A stretch of 45,414 bases of DNA from Bacillus wiedmannii. GTDB lineage: Bacteria > Bacillota > Bacilli > Bacillales > Bacillaceae_G. Shown in pieces: positions 19,103 through 28,604 of this stretch. The stretch covers positions 1-45,414 of the forward strand of contig NZ_LOBC01000031.1 of NCBI RefSeq assembly GCF_001583695.1, in the 5' to 3' direction. Numbering within the stretch: the stretch's first letter is position 1; each line of letters opens with the position of its first letter. The position numbers were made by a program, and so were the translations under genes. Under the pieces are notes generated by a model. That model worked only from the letters and a program-made list of their open reading frames with translations. It was not told the origin of the DNA and searched no databases.

Positions 19103-19888
19103 ATGAAATGTCCGGCGTGTCATACGGAAAATACAACAGAGGCAAAGTTTTGCGGGAATTGTGGACATTCGTTAACAGAGGGAGCAGTAGCGAGTGGTGC
19201 ACAGGAAGAAGGTGAGCAACAGGCACGCGTAGCACCAGCAAAGGAAGCTCGACCAAATGAAACGGTAGAGCAAGCGAAGCGATTTGCAAGTGGCTATTTT
19301 CAGTTCTTTAAAAATGCTTTTAAATCACCATCGGCCATTATGAAAAGTGGGAATATTGAAGTGCGAAATGGAATTGTAAGTCTTGTTCTTATTTGTTTTT
19401 TAGGAGCATGTCTTTTTTATAGAATGATGAGTGCTGCAGCAGCTGTTACGAGAACATTTGCACCAGATATACCTACTCCTACATTCTTTTTGGACACTGT
19501 AACGGTCTTTTTATTTTTATTAATTTTAACTTTATTTGTCGGATTTATTATTTTTGTAAGCGGTAAGATGATGAAAGCATCTTTTTCGTATCTTGAAGTA
19601 TTCGGTATATGGGGAACGATAGCAACTCCGGCAATTGCTATATTAGTTCTTTCTTTTCTTTTTAGTTTCTTATTAATCTTTTTCTTACCAATTTTATTAG
19701 GGCTGGCTACAACGTATATGGGAATTAGTATAATTGTAGCTACAGTAAAACTAGATAACGGCGGATTAGATCCTATTTATACACTTCTTATCGCAAATGT
19801 TTTAATCGGAATTGCAACATTCATTGTACTGTGGTCTTACATTAGCACGATAATTCAAACCTTTACACAGGGAATAACTGGCTTCTAA
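19103..19888 (+). CDS. Zinc-ribbon membrane protein (Yip1-like)
   Basis: 261 residues. The N-terminal zinc ribbon CPACHTENTTEAKFCGNCG (Cys pairs at about 3/6 and 18/21) is followed by a polar Ala/Glu-rich linker (about 30-65) and then five hydrophobic segments to the C-terminus. Function unknown. AAAGGAGGG ribosome site. It lies seven bases from the following zinc-ribbon gene, whose ribosome site directly follows this stop, so the two form an operon. Confidence 0.72.
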   Translation: MKCPACHTENTTEAKFCGNCGHSLTEGAVASGAQEEGEQQARVAPAKEARPNETVEQAKRFASGYFQFFKNAFKSPSAIMKSGNIEVRNGIVSLVLICFLGACLFYRMMSAAAAVTRTFAPDIPTPTFFLDTVTVFLFLLILTLFVGFIIFVSGKMMKASFSYLEVFGIWGTIATPAIAILVLSFLFSFLLIFFLPILLGLATTYMGISIIVATVKLDNGGLDPIYTLLIANVLIGIATFIVLWSYISTIIQTFTQGITGF

Positions 19889-19907
19889 TGAAAAGGTGGT
19901 TGAATGG

Positions 19908-21143
19908 ATGAATGTATGTACAAAGTGTGGGACTCAGTTTGAAGAAGGTGTGCAATTTTGTCAAAACTGCGGGATGAAGAGGGGAAGTCCTGTAGTAAAG
20001 AAGAACATGAGTGGTGGTGCAAAGGTTGGCATTACACTGTTAGCACTATTTGTTATAGCGATTGTCGGACTCTATTTATACGGATCATCGTATTATAAGC
20101 AGTCGGCACAAGTAGACCGGATGATTACGATTTTACAAGAGAAGGACGGGGAGAAGTTAGCTGAAATCGTCACGGCAGATGATCCGTCAGTTGTTGTAAC
20201 GAGAGAGAGTCTAATGCCACTCTTTTCGTATATAAAAGAAAATCCATCTTATGTGAATGAATTGAAAGAACATTTGAGGATAGATAAAAAACAAGGGAAC
20301 GGAATCGAAAGAACAGACTTTTCGTTAACGAAAGACGGAAAGTATTTCTTTTTATTTGATCGGTATAAATTGAAAGCAAAGACGTATTATACGACGTTGC
20401 TTTCAAATGAAAAAGGTGCAGCTTTAAAAATGAACGGAAAAGAAATTGATAAGACAGATGACAAAAAGTTTGAGAAGCAATATGGACCGTTTCTTCCGGG
20501 AACTCAAATGTTTCAAGCAGAATATAAAAATGACTATGTGAAACTATCACGTGAAGAAAAGGTTGTACTTATGAAACAAGGTCAAAATAACGTAACGATA
20601 GATTTAACGTTGCAAGGTCAATATATTACTGTCCAAACGAACGTGCCTGGTGCAACATTGTACGTGAATCAAAATCCAGTTACAGCGCTGGTTGGAGAAG
20701 AAATTACGTGGGGGCCTGTAGCGACTGATGGAAGTGCGACGATTTATTTAGAACGAAATGGAGAAAATGGAAGGGAAACGACGAAGGTAGAAACGGTAAC
20801 GGCATTTCCTTCGTATAATCTTCCATTCCAGAAGAAGAGCTCGGAAAAAACAGTTGTTTACAATGTTACTCCGCCAGCTACGACTCGGTATGTATATAAT
20901 GGTTTTATCTTCCCTGATAGTGATATTCGAAAACTAACGAGTGCGGACTTAGCATATTTATCGAAAGAACAGTTGAAAATAGCGAGAAACGAAATATACG
21001 CAAGACATGGACATATGTTTCAAACGAAAGACATGCAAGCGTATTTTTCAAAGCAGTCTTGGTATAGAGAAAATCCATATTTTGCAGGAAAGCTAACGGA
21101 TATTGAATCTTATAATGTTGAACTCATCAAATCAAGAGAATAG
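19908..21143 (+). CDS. TcaA/YvbJ-like zinc-ribbon membrane protein with YARHG domain
   Basis: 411 residues. Zinc ribbon MNVCTKCGTQFEEGVQFCQNCG, one membrane helix (about 42-64), a long extracellular part, and a C-terminal YARHG domain (LKIARNEIYARHGHMF...WY). This order matches TcaA/YvbJ-type proteins linked to cell-envelope stress and glycopeptide response in staphylococci. I chose ATG 19908, eight bases after AAAGGTGG; the GTG at 19896 overlaps that site. Paired with the upstream zinc-ribbon gene. Confidence 0.8.
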   Translation: MNVCTKCGTQFEEGVQFCQNCGMKRGSPVVKKNMSGGAKVGITLLALFVIAIVGLYLYGSSYYKQSAQVDRMITILQEKDGEKLAEIVTADDPSVVVTRESLMPLFSYIKENPSYVNELKEHLRIDKKQGNGIERTDFSLTKDGKYFFLFDRYKLKAKTYYTTLLSNEKGAALKMNGKEIDKTDDKKFEKQYGPFLPGTQMFQAEYKNDYVKLSREEKVVLMKQGQNNVTIDLTLQGQYITVQTNVPGATLYVNQNPVTALVGEEITWGPVATDGSATIYLERNGENGRETTKVETVTAFPSYNLPFQKKSSEKTVVYNVTPPATTRYVYNGFIFPDSDIRKLTSADLAYLSKEQLKIARNEIYARHGHMFQTKDMQAYFSKQSWYRENPYFAGKLTDIESYNVELIKSRE

Positions 21144-21151
21144 AATACGTG

Positions 21152-21186
21152 AAAAAAGGTACAGTGCATAACTGTACCTTTTTTAT
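21152..21186. terminator. Bidirectional terminator
   Basis: The stem AAAAAAGGTACAG/CTGTACCTTTTTT lies between convergent genes. Confidence 0.85.
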
Positions 21187-21611
21187 GGTTTTTTATCTGA
21201 ACCAGGATCCCTTGAGAAAAAGATATGAAAGAGGAACGTGACTTTACTTGCTCCTCCTGATGTACTTGCTTGCACATCAGATAAACCATTAGATGTTAAA
21301 ACACCTTCAGAATGAGGGGGTACGACTATTTTGAGAGTATCATCTGATTCTGATGATGCAGTAACTGTTATTGTATCATCAGATAAGTTCAAAATTTTTA
21401 CAGTTCCGATTGGTAAGATGGACTTGCCAGCGTGTGATGCTGAAGCGAAGCGAGAGCCTTTCCAAATCGTTTGTGGGAAAGTCTCATCATTAGATAACCA
21501 AGCACGAGCACTATAAATGGTTGCGTTAATAGAGAATTCTTGATCAAGCGACAAGGCGGGTTTTGGTTCTTTCGGTTCCTCTGGAGTTTGAGCGAGAAGG
21601 CCGGCGCACAT
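21183..21611 (-). CDS. Small beta-rich protein, unknown (possible spore-surface protein)
   Basis: 142 residues from the ATG at 21609-21611, which has AGGTG eight bases upstream (a longer TTG start at 21632 contains that site). A short Pro/Glu-rich N-terminus is followed by alternating beta-type stretches (TVKILNLSDDTITVTASS, TLKIVVPPHSEGVLTSNG) ending in KVTFLFHIFF. The shape recalls the jelly-roll endospore appendage (Ena, DUF3992) proteins of this group, but I see no clear diagnostic motif or N-terminal Cys-Cys pair. No signal peptide. Confidence 0.55.
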   Translation of the reverse strand: MCAGLLAQTPEEPKEPKPALSLDQEFSINATIYSARAWLSNDETFPQTIWKGSRFASASHAGKSILPIGTVKILNLSDDTITVTASSESDDTLKIVVPPHSEGVLTSNGLSDVQASTSGGASKVTFLFHIFFSRDPGSDKKP

Positions 21612-21792
21612 GTATGTTTCACCTACTTTCAATTGTTACTGTTATAGCATATTAAACATGTTGTTTATAAGACACGACGGTTACCTATTAAAGTATAGGT
21701 TTGTGCACCAAATTTGAAGTTGAAATTCTCTTTCTTTACAATGGAAGTAGGTGTTATTTCTAAAAAATATGGAAAACGTAAAGAGTATGTAA

Positions 21793-23168
<1,376 letters not shown>

Positions 23169-23244
23169 GCAAAGGTAGGTAAACTTTTTTAGCGAATAAT
23201 AAAGAGGGGGAAACAGTTACATATAGGGAAGGGGATTATTAAAA

Positions 23245-23733
23245 ATGTTTGTAACACTTCAAACAGTTCAAGAATCAGAAAAAGAAATATTACGTAATTT
23301 GTACGCACTATATCTTCATGACCTCTCTACATTCACTCCTAATATAAAGATTGGGGCAAATGGATTTTTTGAATACGAAGATTTGCGTATGTTTTGGGTA
23401 AATGATGGAATCACTCCGTATTTTATTAAATGTGATAATGATATTGTAGGGTTTTTATTGCTACTGGAACGTCCATTTTTAAAAAAGGAAAATGACTTTG
23501 GTATTAATGATATTTTCATATTGAATCAATATAAGGGAAGAGGAATCGGAAAGAAGGTTATTAAAAATGTATTAGAAGAGAAAAGAGGACAATATTTCGT
23601 TATTGAACTTATAAAAAACGTACCAGCTGTTACGTTTTGGAAGAAAGTATATAGAGAGCTAAACATTGAATTTGATGAACGAAAACAAATAATTGATGAT
23701 GAAGAGTGCCTTGTTCAAACGTTTAAAATATAA
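23245..23733 (+). CDS. GNAT N-acetyltransferase
   Basis: 162 residues. The acetyl-CoA loop is NQYKGRGIGKKVI (about 93-105) after the beta strand DIFIL; earlier VGFLLLLERP and later NVPAVTFWKKVY complete the fold. Substrate unknown. The ribosome site is GGAAGGGG. No terminator directly follows. Confidence 0.83.
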   Translation: MFVTLQTVQESEKEILRNLYALYLHDLSTFTPNIKIGANGFFEYEDLRMFWVNDGITPYFIKCDNDIVGFLLLLERPFLKKENDFGINDIFILNQYKGRGIGKKVIKNVLEEKRGQYFVIELIKNVPAVTFWKKVYRELNIEFDERKQIIDDEECLVQTFKI

Positions 23734-23794
23734 TGAAATAGGTGCTCTTACTATATTACTTTGAAATGTAGCTTTATCCCAAATTAACGGCCCG

Positions 23795-23882
23795 TAAAAG
23801 CCCGATTGGTGAGGGCTGATAATCAGTTGGTGATGAAGAAAACCTCCACTAATTAAAGTTTCACTTTATTTCGAATATACCG
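23795..23882 (+). repeat. Structured intergenic element, unidentified
   Basis: Within a 238-base gap there is a GC-richer block that folds into three consecutive elements: AGCCC/GGGCT around loop GATTGGTGA, AGTTGGTG pairing with CACTAATT (two G-U pairs), and AAAG/CTTT. It has no open frame. It resembles the short dispersed repeats or MITE-like elements known in the B. cereus group (bcr family), but I cannot confirm the identity. Confidence 0.4.
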
Positions 23883-23971
23883 TTCACCCTTGAAAACATA
23901 GTACTTATCGCTTATATTTTCATATAGTATTTATTTTTTAATAAAGCAATGAACGAACCAGGGGGCACAGT

Positions 23972-24382
23972 ATGGCAATTAACATGAAAACAATCGAAGA
24001 ATGGATTGCTGAATCAAACGCAAGACAAGAAGAAGACTTTGGAAACGTTGTTGAAGAGATGAAAGAAGTATGCGTCGGACTTGATAATGCGACATTAATT
24101 TATACGAAAAATGTATTTTGTTTCGGTAAGAAAGTAGAAGTATTGTTCTTCTTCCAAGATCATGTCGTGATTGGACAAGAAAAAGATGATTATGTTGAAA
24201 TCGAAAAATTAAAGTATGAAGCAATTACACATAGCAACTTAAAAACAAATGACAAAAATACAACGTTAGAATTAAAGTTTGCTAATGGACAATCTATCAA
24301 TTTAGATAGTTTAAATGATAACTACGGTACGAAAAATTGGTTATTCGCGAGACAAATTAAGAGTATTTTTAAGTTAATCTAG
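23972..24382 (+). CDS. Small soluble protein, unknown
   Basis: 136 residues, acidic helical N-terminus (about 1-35) then a beta-rich part (VEVLFFFQDHVVIGQEKDDYVEIEKLKYEAIT and TTLELKFANGQSINL), PH-domain-like in texture. I do not recognise a family. AGGGGG ribosome site before the ATG; own terminator. Confidence 0.65.
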   Translation: MAINMKTIEEWIAESNARQEEDFGNVVEEMKEVCVGLDNATLIYTKNVFCFGKKVEVLFFFQDHVVIGQEKDDYVEIEKLKYEAITHSNLKTNDKNTTLELKFANGQSINLDSLNDNYGTKNWLFARQIKSIFKLI

Positions 24383-24383
24383 T

Positions 24384-24416
24384 AAAAAAGCAGACCTCAA
24401 AGGGTCTGCTTTTTTA
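24384..24416. terminator. Bidirectional terminator
   Basis: The stem AAAAAAGCAGACC/GGTCTGCTTTTTT lies between convergent genes. Confidence 0.88.
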
Positions 24417-25004
24417 TTTGTTTCCTATTACACAAAGGCATCCTCTTTCTTCGTAACATTTCACACTTTTAAATCCTGTTTTATAAAATAGGTTTATTAA
24501 TTCTTCATTCGTTTTACATTTCTCCATATGATATTGAATTTTGAAAGTTTCAGCCACTAATAAAAAGGATCCGTTCGGTTGTAGGACGCGAAATACTTCT
24601 TTTATATCTTGTTCCACATCAGGCCAAAAGTAGTGTGTTTGAAAAGCGGTAATGAGATCGAAGAAGTTCGTATGATAGGGAATAGAAGAAACGCTTGCTT
24701 GTTGAACAATGACTTTTTGTTTTTGAACATCCTTTATATTCGTCTGTAGAGAATTTTTTACAGCTTGATTGGAGTAATCAATCCCATATATTTTCCCAAG
24801 TGGAGTTCGTTTTGAAAGAGTGTGTATCGTTTTACCTCCGCCACAACCGATATCTAATATGATTGCATCTTTCTTTATATGTAATTTCTGTAATGCCCAA
24901 TTTGTTAGCCCCGTATGTGCACTGTTCATAATACAAAGCATGGAAGAACCAATTGTCCCGCGAGGTTTTTTTGCTTGCTGGATTAATCGTTGTAAAATGC
25001 TCAA
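24414..25004 (-). CDS. SAM-dependent class I methyltransferase
   Basis: 196 residues from TTG at 25002-25004, eight bases after AAAGGAG; a longer ATG start at 25040 has no such site. Motif I is ILDIGCGGGKTI, followed by YGIDYSNQAV, then FDLITAFQTHYFWPD and RVLQPNGSFLLVAE, as in Methyltransf_11 enzymes. Substrate unknown. It lies on the same strand downstream of the azole-peptide maturation operon but behind a strong terminator, so its link to that pathway is uncertain. Confidence 0.83.
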   Translation of the reverse strand: MSILQRLIQQAKKPRGTIGSSMLCIMNSAHTGLTNWALQKLHIKKDAIILDIGCGGGKTIHTLSKRTPLGKIYGIDYSNQAVKNSLQTNIKDVQKQKVIVQQASVSSIPYHTNFFDLITAFQTHYFWPDVEQDIKEVFRVLQPNGSFLLVAETFKIQYHMEKCKTNEELINLFYKTGFKSVKCYEERGCLCVIGNK

Positions 25005-25065
25005 GTTAAACTCTCCTTTTATGTAAGAATATATACTCATTTCGCTTTTTATAAATTAAGTCCTT

Positions 25066-25097
25066 TAAAAAAAGCACGCCGTCCACCGGCGTGCTTC
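25066..25097 (-). terminator. Terminator of the hca operon
   Basis: The stem AAGCACGCCG/CGGCGTGCTT with loop TGGA-like ends in seven Ts on the minus strand directly after the hcaB stop. Confidence 0.88.
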
Positions 25098-26638
25098 TAA
25101 TTACGCAAATCCCCTTTTAACCAATTCCGCGCTCGATACGCCCCAACAGGAATTTGAATAAGAGACGTTTCATTTCCAGTATCTATCCCGTATAACTGAT
25201 CACATGAATTTGTATCAAAACTTAGTAATGGATGCCCGCCCATCCCCATCGCGGTCGCAGCAAAAACGAGTTTATGAACGAGTATACCAGCTTCCATTTG
25301 GTGAATACGGTATCCTCTATAGCCTAATACATTTGTATAGTAATCTTTCTTTCCGACTACATGTAGGCAAAGCGGTACTTGAAAAAGATTCACGTTATCC
25401 ATCGTCATACTAGATTGAAGGGGATAACGAAGGTCTCCGTATCGAAGTGGTTGTATGGAATGATTTTTGCTGTTATAAGAATAAGCGCCGTTTTCTATAT
25501 CTTTTACGTTATAAAAACATCCATATAAGGAGACGCGCGTATTTTCATTTACATACTGACCATCAAGGTCGTTGTAATAAGGGAAGGCGAGGCTCGCTTC
25601 TTGTAGTAAAGTAGCGAGCCCTGTTGCATCCCATTTCGTTAAAGTGAAGTCAGCATCAGGGGAATACCGTTCTTTACAAAGTTGTAAGAAATCATACGAT
25701 AACCGTTCTACTTGCGGCAACTGTACAGCGTGCGCATGATGTTGATAGTGTTCTTCATGATGTAGTGTGTGGAAGTGTGCTGTCGATTCGATCATAGAAG
25801 CTTCATTTATTTTTGTTATCATAGGATGTTTATATACTTGCTTTGATCGAACGAAATATTCGTGTGCTAACGGCGGAATTTGCTGTAACAACTCATGAGA
25901 AGTAACTGTTTTATTTTCACGGTAATCATTGTGAAACCAATTAGTTTGCGGTTCTGTACTTAAAGGAACAACAGCATACACACTTTCTTCGCTTTCTGAT
26001 AGTCCGAGTAAATGATTGATTGCACGGTCTAGAAACTGAAAATATACGCCATTTGTGTAACCGAATTGTTTGGCACATGCAAGTAATTGGCCGATGAGAA
26101 CACCACTATCTAACCCTTGAAGTCGATATGAAAAGTTATTGTATTTAAAGTAGTTTTTCCAAAACATAGTGGATACAAATGCAGCACCAAAACAAGACTG
26201 TATGTTACAACGATTGCCAAGTGCTTCCGAAAGATAAGAATCGAAATTTCCTTCACGAAGTAAAACAAGCCGGTGATGCGCGGCATCGTAATGGTAAATG
26301 CCGTCTGGATAATCGTCAATCTTTAAATATATATACAATTCATTTGGATATAAAGCCCCGCCTGAAGGGATAGATCTTCGGAATAAAATTTTTTCGCTAT
26401 TTAGCTGGCATAACTGAGTTAAACCGAATGAGTACCAAAGGTAATGACCAATTTCCTTCAAAGTTGGTGTAGTAGAAGAGTTAGGTACAGAGAATGGTAT
26501 TTCTAAAGGGAGAGGGATGACAGGTACATTTCGATATAATTTATAAGGAAGCGGTGCATCTTCCCAGTCCACTTCATGATTTGGCATAATTTCATCAATT
26601 GAAAAATGGAGATGATGTAAAAAAGTATCTAGCTGCAT
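25097..26638 (-). CDS. hcaB: SagB-type azoline dehydrogenase of a heterocycloanthracin-like pathway
   Basis: 513 residues, flavin-dependent nitroreductase fold that oxidises peptide azolines to azoles. SagB-family blocks: RRSIPSGGALYPNELYIYLK (87-106), GIYHYD, and QGLDSGVLIGQLLACAKQFGY. About twice the size of a single domain: a second, divergent half (about 315-510) repeats the order, with NGAYSYNSKNHSIQPL, MEAGILVHKLVFAATAMGMGGHPLLSFD and IQIPVGAYR. 16 bases after hcaD with AAAGGAGGGG. Third gene of hcaF-hcaD-hcaB. Gene symbol by analogy with the published Hca system. Confidence 0.87.
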   Translation of the reverse strand: MQLDTFLHHLHFSIDEIMPNHEVDWEDAPLPYKLYRNVPVIPLPLEIPFSVPNSSTTPTLKEIGHYLWYSFGLTQLCQLNSEKILFRRSIPSGGALYPNELYIYLKIDDYPDGIYHYDAAHHRLVLLREGNFDSYLSEALGNRCNIQSCFGAAFVSTMFWKNYFKYNNFSYRLQGLDSGVLIGQLLACAKQFGYTNGVYFQFLDRAINHLLGLSESEESVYAVVPLSTEPQTNWFHNDYRENKTVTSHELLQQIPPLAHEYFVRSKQVYKHPMITKINEASMIESTAHFHTLHHEEHYQHHAHAVQLPQVERLSYDFLQLCKERYSPDADFTLTKWDATGLATLLQEASLAFPYYNDLDGQYVNENTRVSLYGCFYNVKDIENGAYSYNSKNHSIQPLRYGDLRYPLQSSMTMDNVNLFQVPLCLHVVGKKDYYTNVLGYRGYRIHQMEAGILVHKLVFAATAMGMGGHPLLSFDTNSCDQLYGIDTGNETSLIQIPVGAYRARNWLKGDLRN

Positions 26639-26654
26639 AGAATCCCCTCCTTTA

Positions 26655-28604
26655 CTATGGAAACGGATGCGGATGTGGATTTAATTGTTCATTCGTTAAA
26701 GGTTCGTTTGTATATCCAAGTGTCATCGGCACAGTATATACTCTATCTAGTCCTGTAACCCGAGTAAGATGGTGGCCGAACGTCATCGGTAACATGCCTG
26801 GAATAATGACTTTTACACAATGTAATCCGTTTTTTTCTATAAGAGGTACTGTTTGATCTACAACGATTACATCAAGTCCAGATTGCTGCAGACGGTTTAA
26901 AAGTTGATGAAGATCGGATGTTAAATCTAGATCAACTGATTGTAATGCATTCATTTCTTGGAACGACTGCACCGGGGCATCGTCACGTAAAAGAAAGTGA
27001 AGACGTTCTTCTGCTTCTTTCAATCCGTACAGCATACTATGGTCTTCCATTTTATTAACGAGATAAGGATCGTGTAAGCAGTTTTCGTAATGCTCTCTTT
27101 TTTGTTCGAGTTCATCGTCTGCTATTAGTAACATGCCTGCTATTTCATGGATGGCACTCTTTAAAGCGCGGACAGGGTCTAAATGAGAGCCTCCCGCACA
27201 AACAACGTTCATTCCATTTTCACGCGTATTTTTCGCAATTACCCATAAGCTTGGGATACCGTGTTCCATCGTTGCGTTAAAAGCATGTAATTCATACCCA
27301 GTAATCGTGTACAGCCGCTGAATCATTAATTGTAATTCCGTATCATTTGCTGAACTAAGATCAAGGCGGGGGAGAGGTAATTCGGCATACCAAGTGAGCA
27401 AAAAGGCGTCACGCTCTACAATTTCTAAAATGCCGTGAAAAATTGCTTCTTCTAAACTACCACCAATTGCACATCCATTTGATGTTTCATACACGAAAGC
27501 ATCTCGATGACCGAGACTATAATAAGCAATTGATTCAGGAACTAAAAGTGGCCGGTTTTGTAATAAAGAGTAGCCCCATACCCAGTTTTGTTCATAGTCA
27601 GGATCAAACGGTTTAAACGGAAAACTATTACGATTATAATGTTCATTTGTATGTACACCGAGCAAGAGGGGATTAAGTGCATGATCCTCTAACTCACGAA
27701 AACTGCCGTGTACATTTGTCTTTTTTCCTCGAGGTGACATACCACAATATCGTTCTAAACCTTCTAAAATAGCAGTCGCTTCACTCATTGCAAATGAATG
27801 AGTTCGGCCTGCAACACCTTCGTTTCCAAACATTAATGGCATGTTTATAATAACGTCAGCAAATGGTAATAAAGAATGCTGCATTTTTCCGTTCAACATA
27901 CCGACGCGATAATCTAAATAATCTCTCGTTAAAAATGTGTTTAGTTCATGAATGGAACGACAGCGATATGCTGCTTCGCTTGTTTTTAAGCTCGGTTGTA
28001 ACGAAATCGCAGCTGCATCTGCCGTATCATCAGGCAAATTGCTACATACAGGGCAGAGCGGATCGGGAAGAAAAGAATGCCGCGTACATTGCAGTGTTTG
28101 TAAGTTTAGTAAAATGAGTTCATTTTCTAAAGAAGAATGGTTAAGAGTTAATATTTTCTCTGTTTCTGCACGAATAAGATGGCACATTTGTAACATACCA
28201 TTTGGGGTGGCACGTACATCACGCCTTGTTACATTATCTGCCTTTAACGCATATTTCCGCTGTAGTGCCCACATTTCTTGTTGATCAAATCCAGCGATAA
28301 ATCGGCGTCCATCAGAGCAGTTGGAACAGCCAGTTGCAAGAGGATGAATGTAAGGACCGATAATACCTTCACCAAATGAAGTGAATGCACGTAGCCATGG
28401 AATATGATTCGACCGAAACATTAGCTCGGCATCATGATGAATAGTAGAAGGAGAGCCATCATGTAATACGAGAGCGAGATGAATATTTTCAGGGAGTTCT
28501 TCTGTAAGGTTATGTTGGCGAATGATAGAATATTGTTTGCATAGTTGATCATGTACATAGTTTGCAAGTAAGCCATCTCCTATAAGCAATATATTTTGAG
28601 TCAT
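26655..28604 (-). CDS. hcaD: Fused E1-like/YcaO azoline cyclodehydratase (TOMM biosynthesis)
   Basis: 649 residues. The N-terminal part (about 1-200) is E1-like with a likely zinc tetrad, C93/C96 in CSNC and C184/C187 in CPVC. The YcaO domain (about 220-649) has SEATAILEGLERY (274-286), ETSNGCAIGGSLEEAIFHGILEIVERDA (373-400) and ALKSAIHEI (480-488), the ATP/Mg-binding pattern, and ends in HPHPHPFP, the proline-rich tail typical of azoline-forming YcaO enzymes. It converts Cys/Ser/Thr of a precursor to thiazolines/oxazolines using ATP. Overlaps hcaF by 4 bases. No precursor gene is visible nearby. Confidence 0.92.
   Translation of the reverse strand: MTQNILLIGDGLLANYVHDQLCKQYSIIRQHNLTEELPENIHLALVLHDGSPSTIHHDAELMFRSNHIPWLRAFTSFGEGIIGPYIHPLATGCSNCSDGRRFIAGFDQQEMWALQRKYALKADNVTRRDVRATPNGMLQMCHLIRAETEKILTLNHSSLENELILLNLQTLQCTRHSFLPDPLCPVCSNLPDDTADAAAISLQPSLKTSEAAYRCRSIHELNTFLTRDYLDYRVGMLNGKMQHSLLPFADVIINMPLMFGNEGVAGRTHSFAMSEATAILEGLERYCGMSPRGKKTNVHGSFRELEDHALNPLLLGVHTNEHYNRNSFPFKPFDPDYEQNWVWGYSLLQNRPLLVPESIAYYSLGHRDAFVYETSNGCAIGGSLEEAIFHGILEIVERDAFLLTWYAELPLPRLDLSSANDTELQLMIQRLYTITGYELHAFNATMEHGIPSLWVIAKNTRENGMNVVCAGGSHLDPVRALKSAIHEIAGMLLIADDELEQKREHYENCLHDPYLVNKMEDHSMLYGLKEAEERLHFLLRDDAPVQSFQEMNALQSVDLDLTSDLHQLLNRLQQSGLDVIVVDQTVPLIEKNGLHCVKVIIPGMLPMTFGHHLTRVTGLDRVYTVPMTLGYTNEPLTNEQLNPHPHPFP

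Noticed and set aside
24414-25004. Methyltransferase as a fourth enzyme of the azole-peptide operon
   Set aside because: A strong terminator separates it from hcaB and nothing in its sequence points to peptide methylation; kept as a separate gene.
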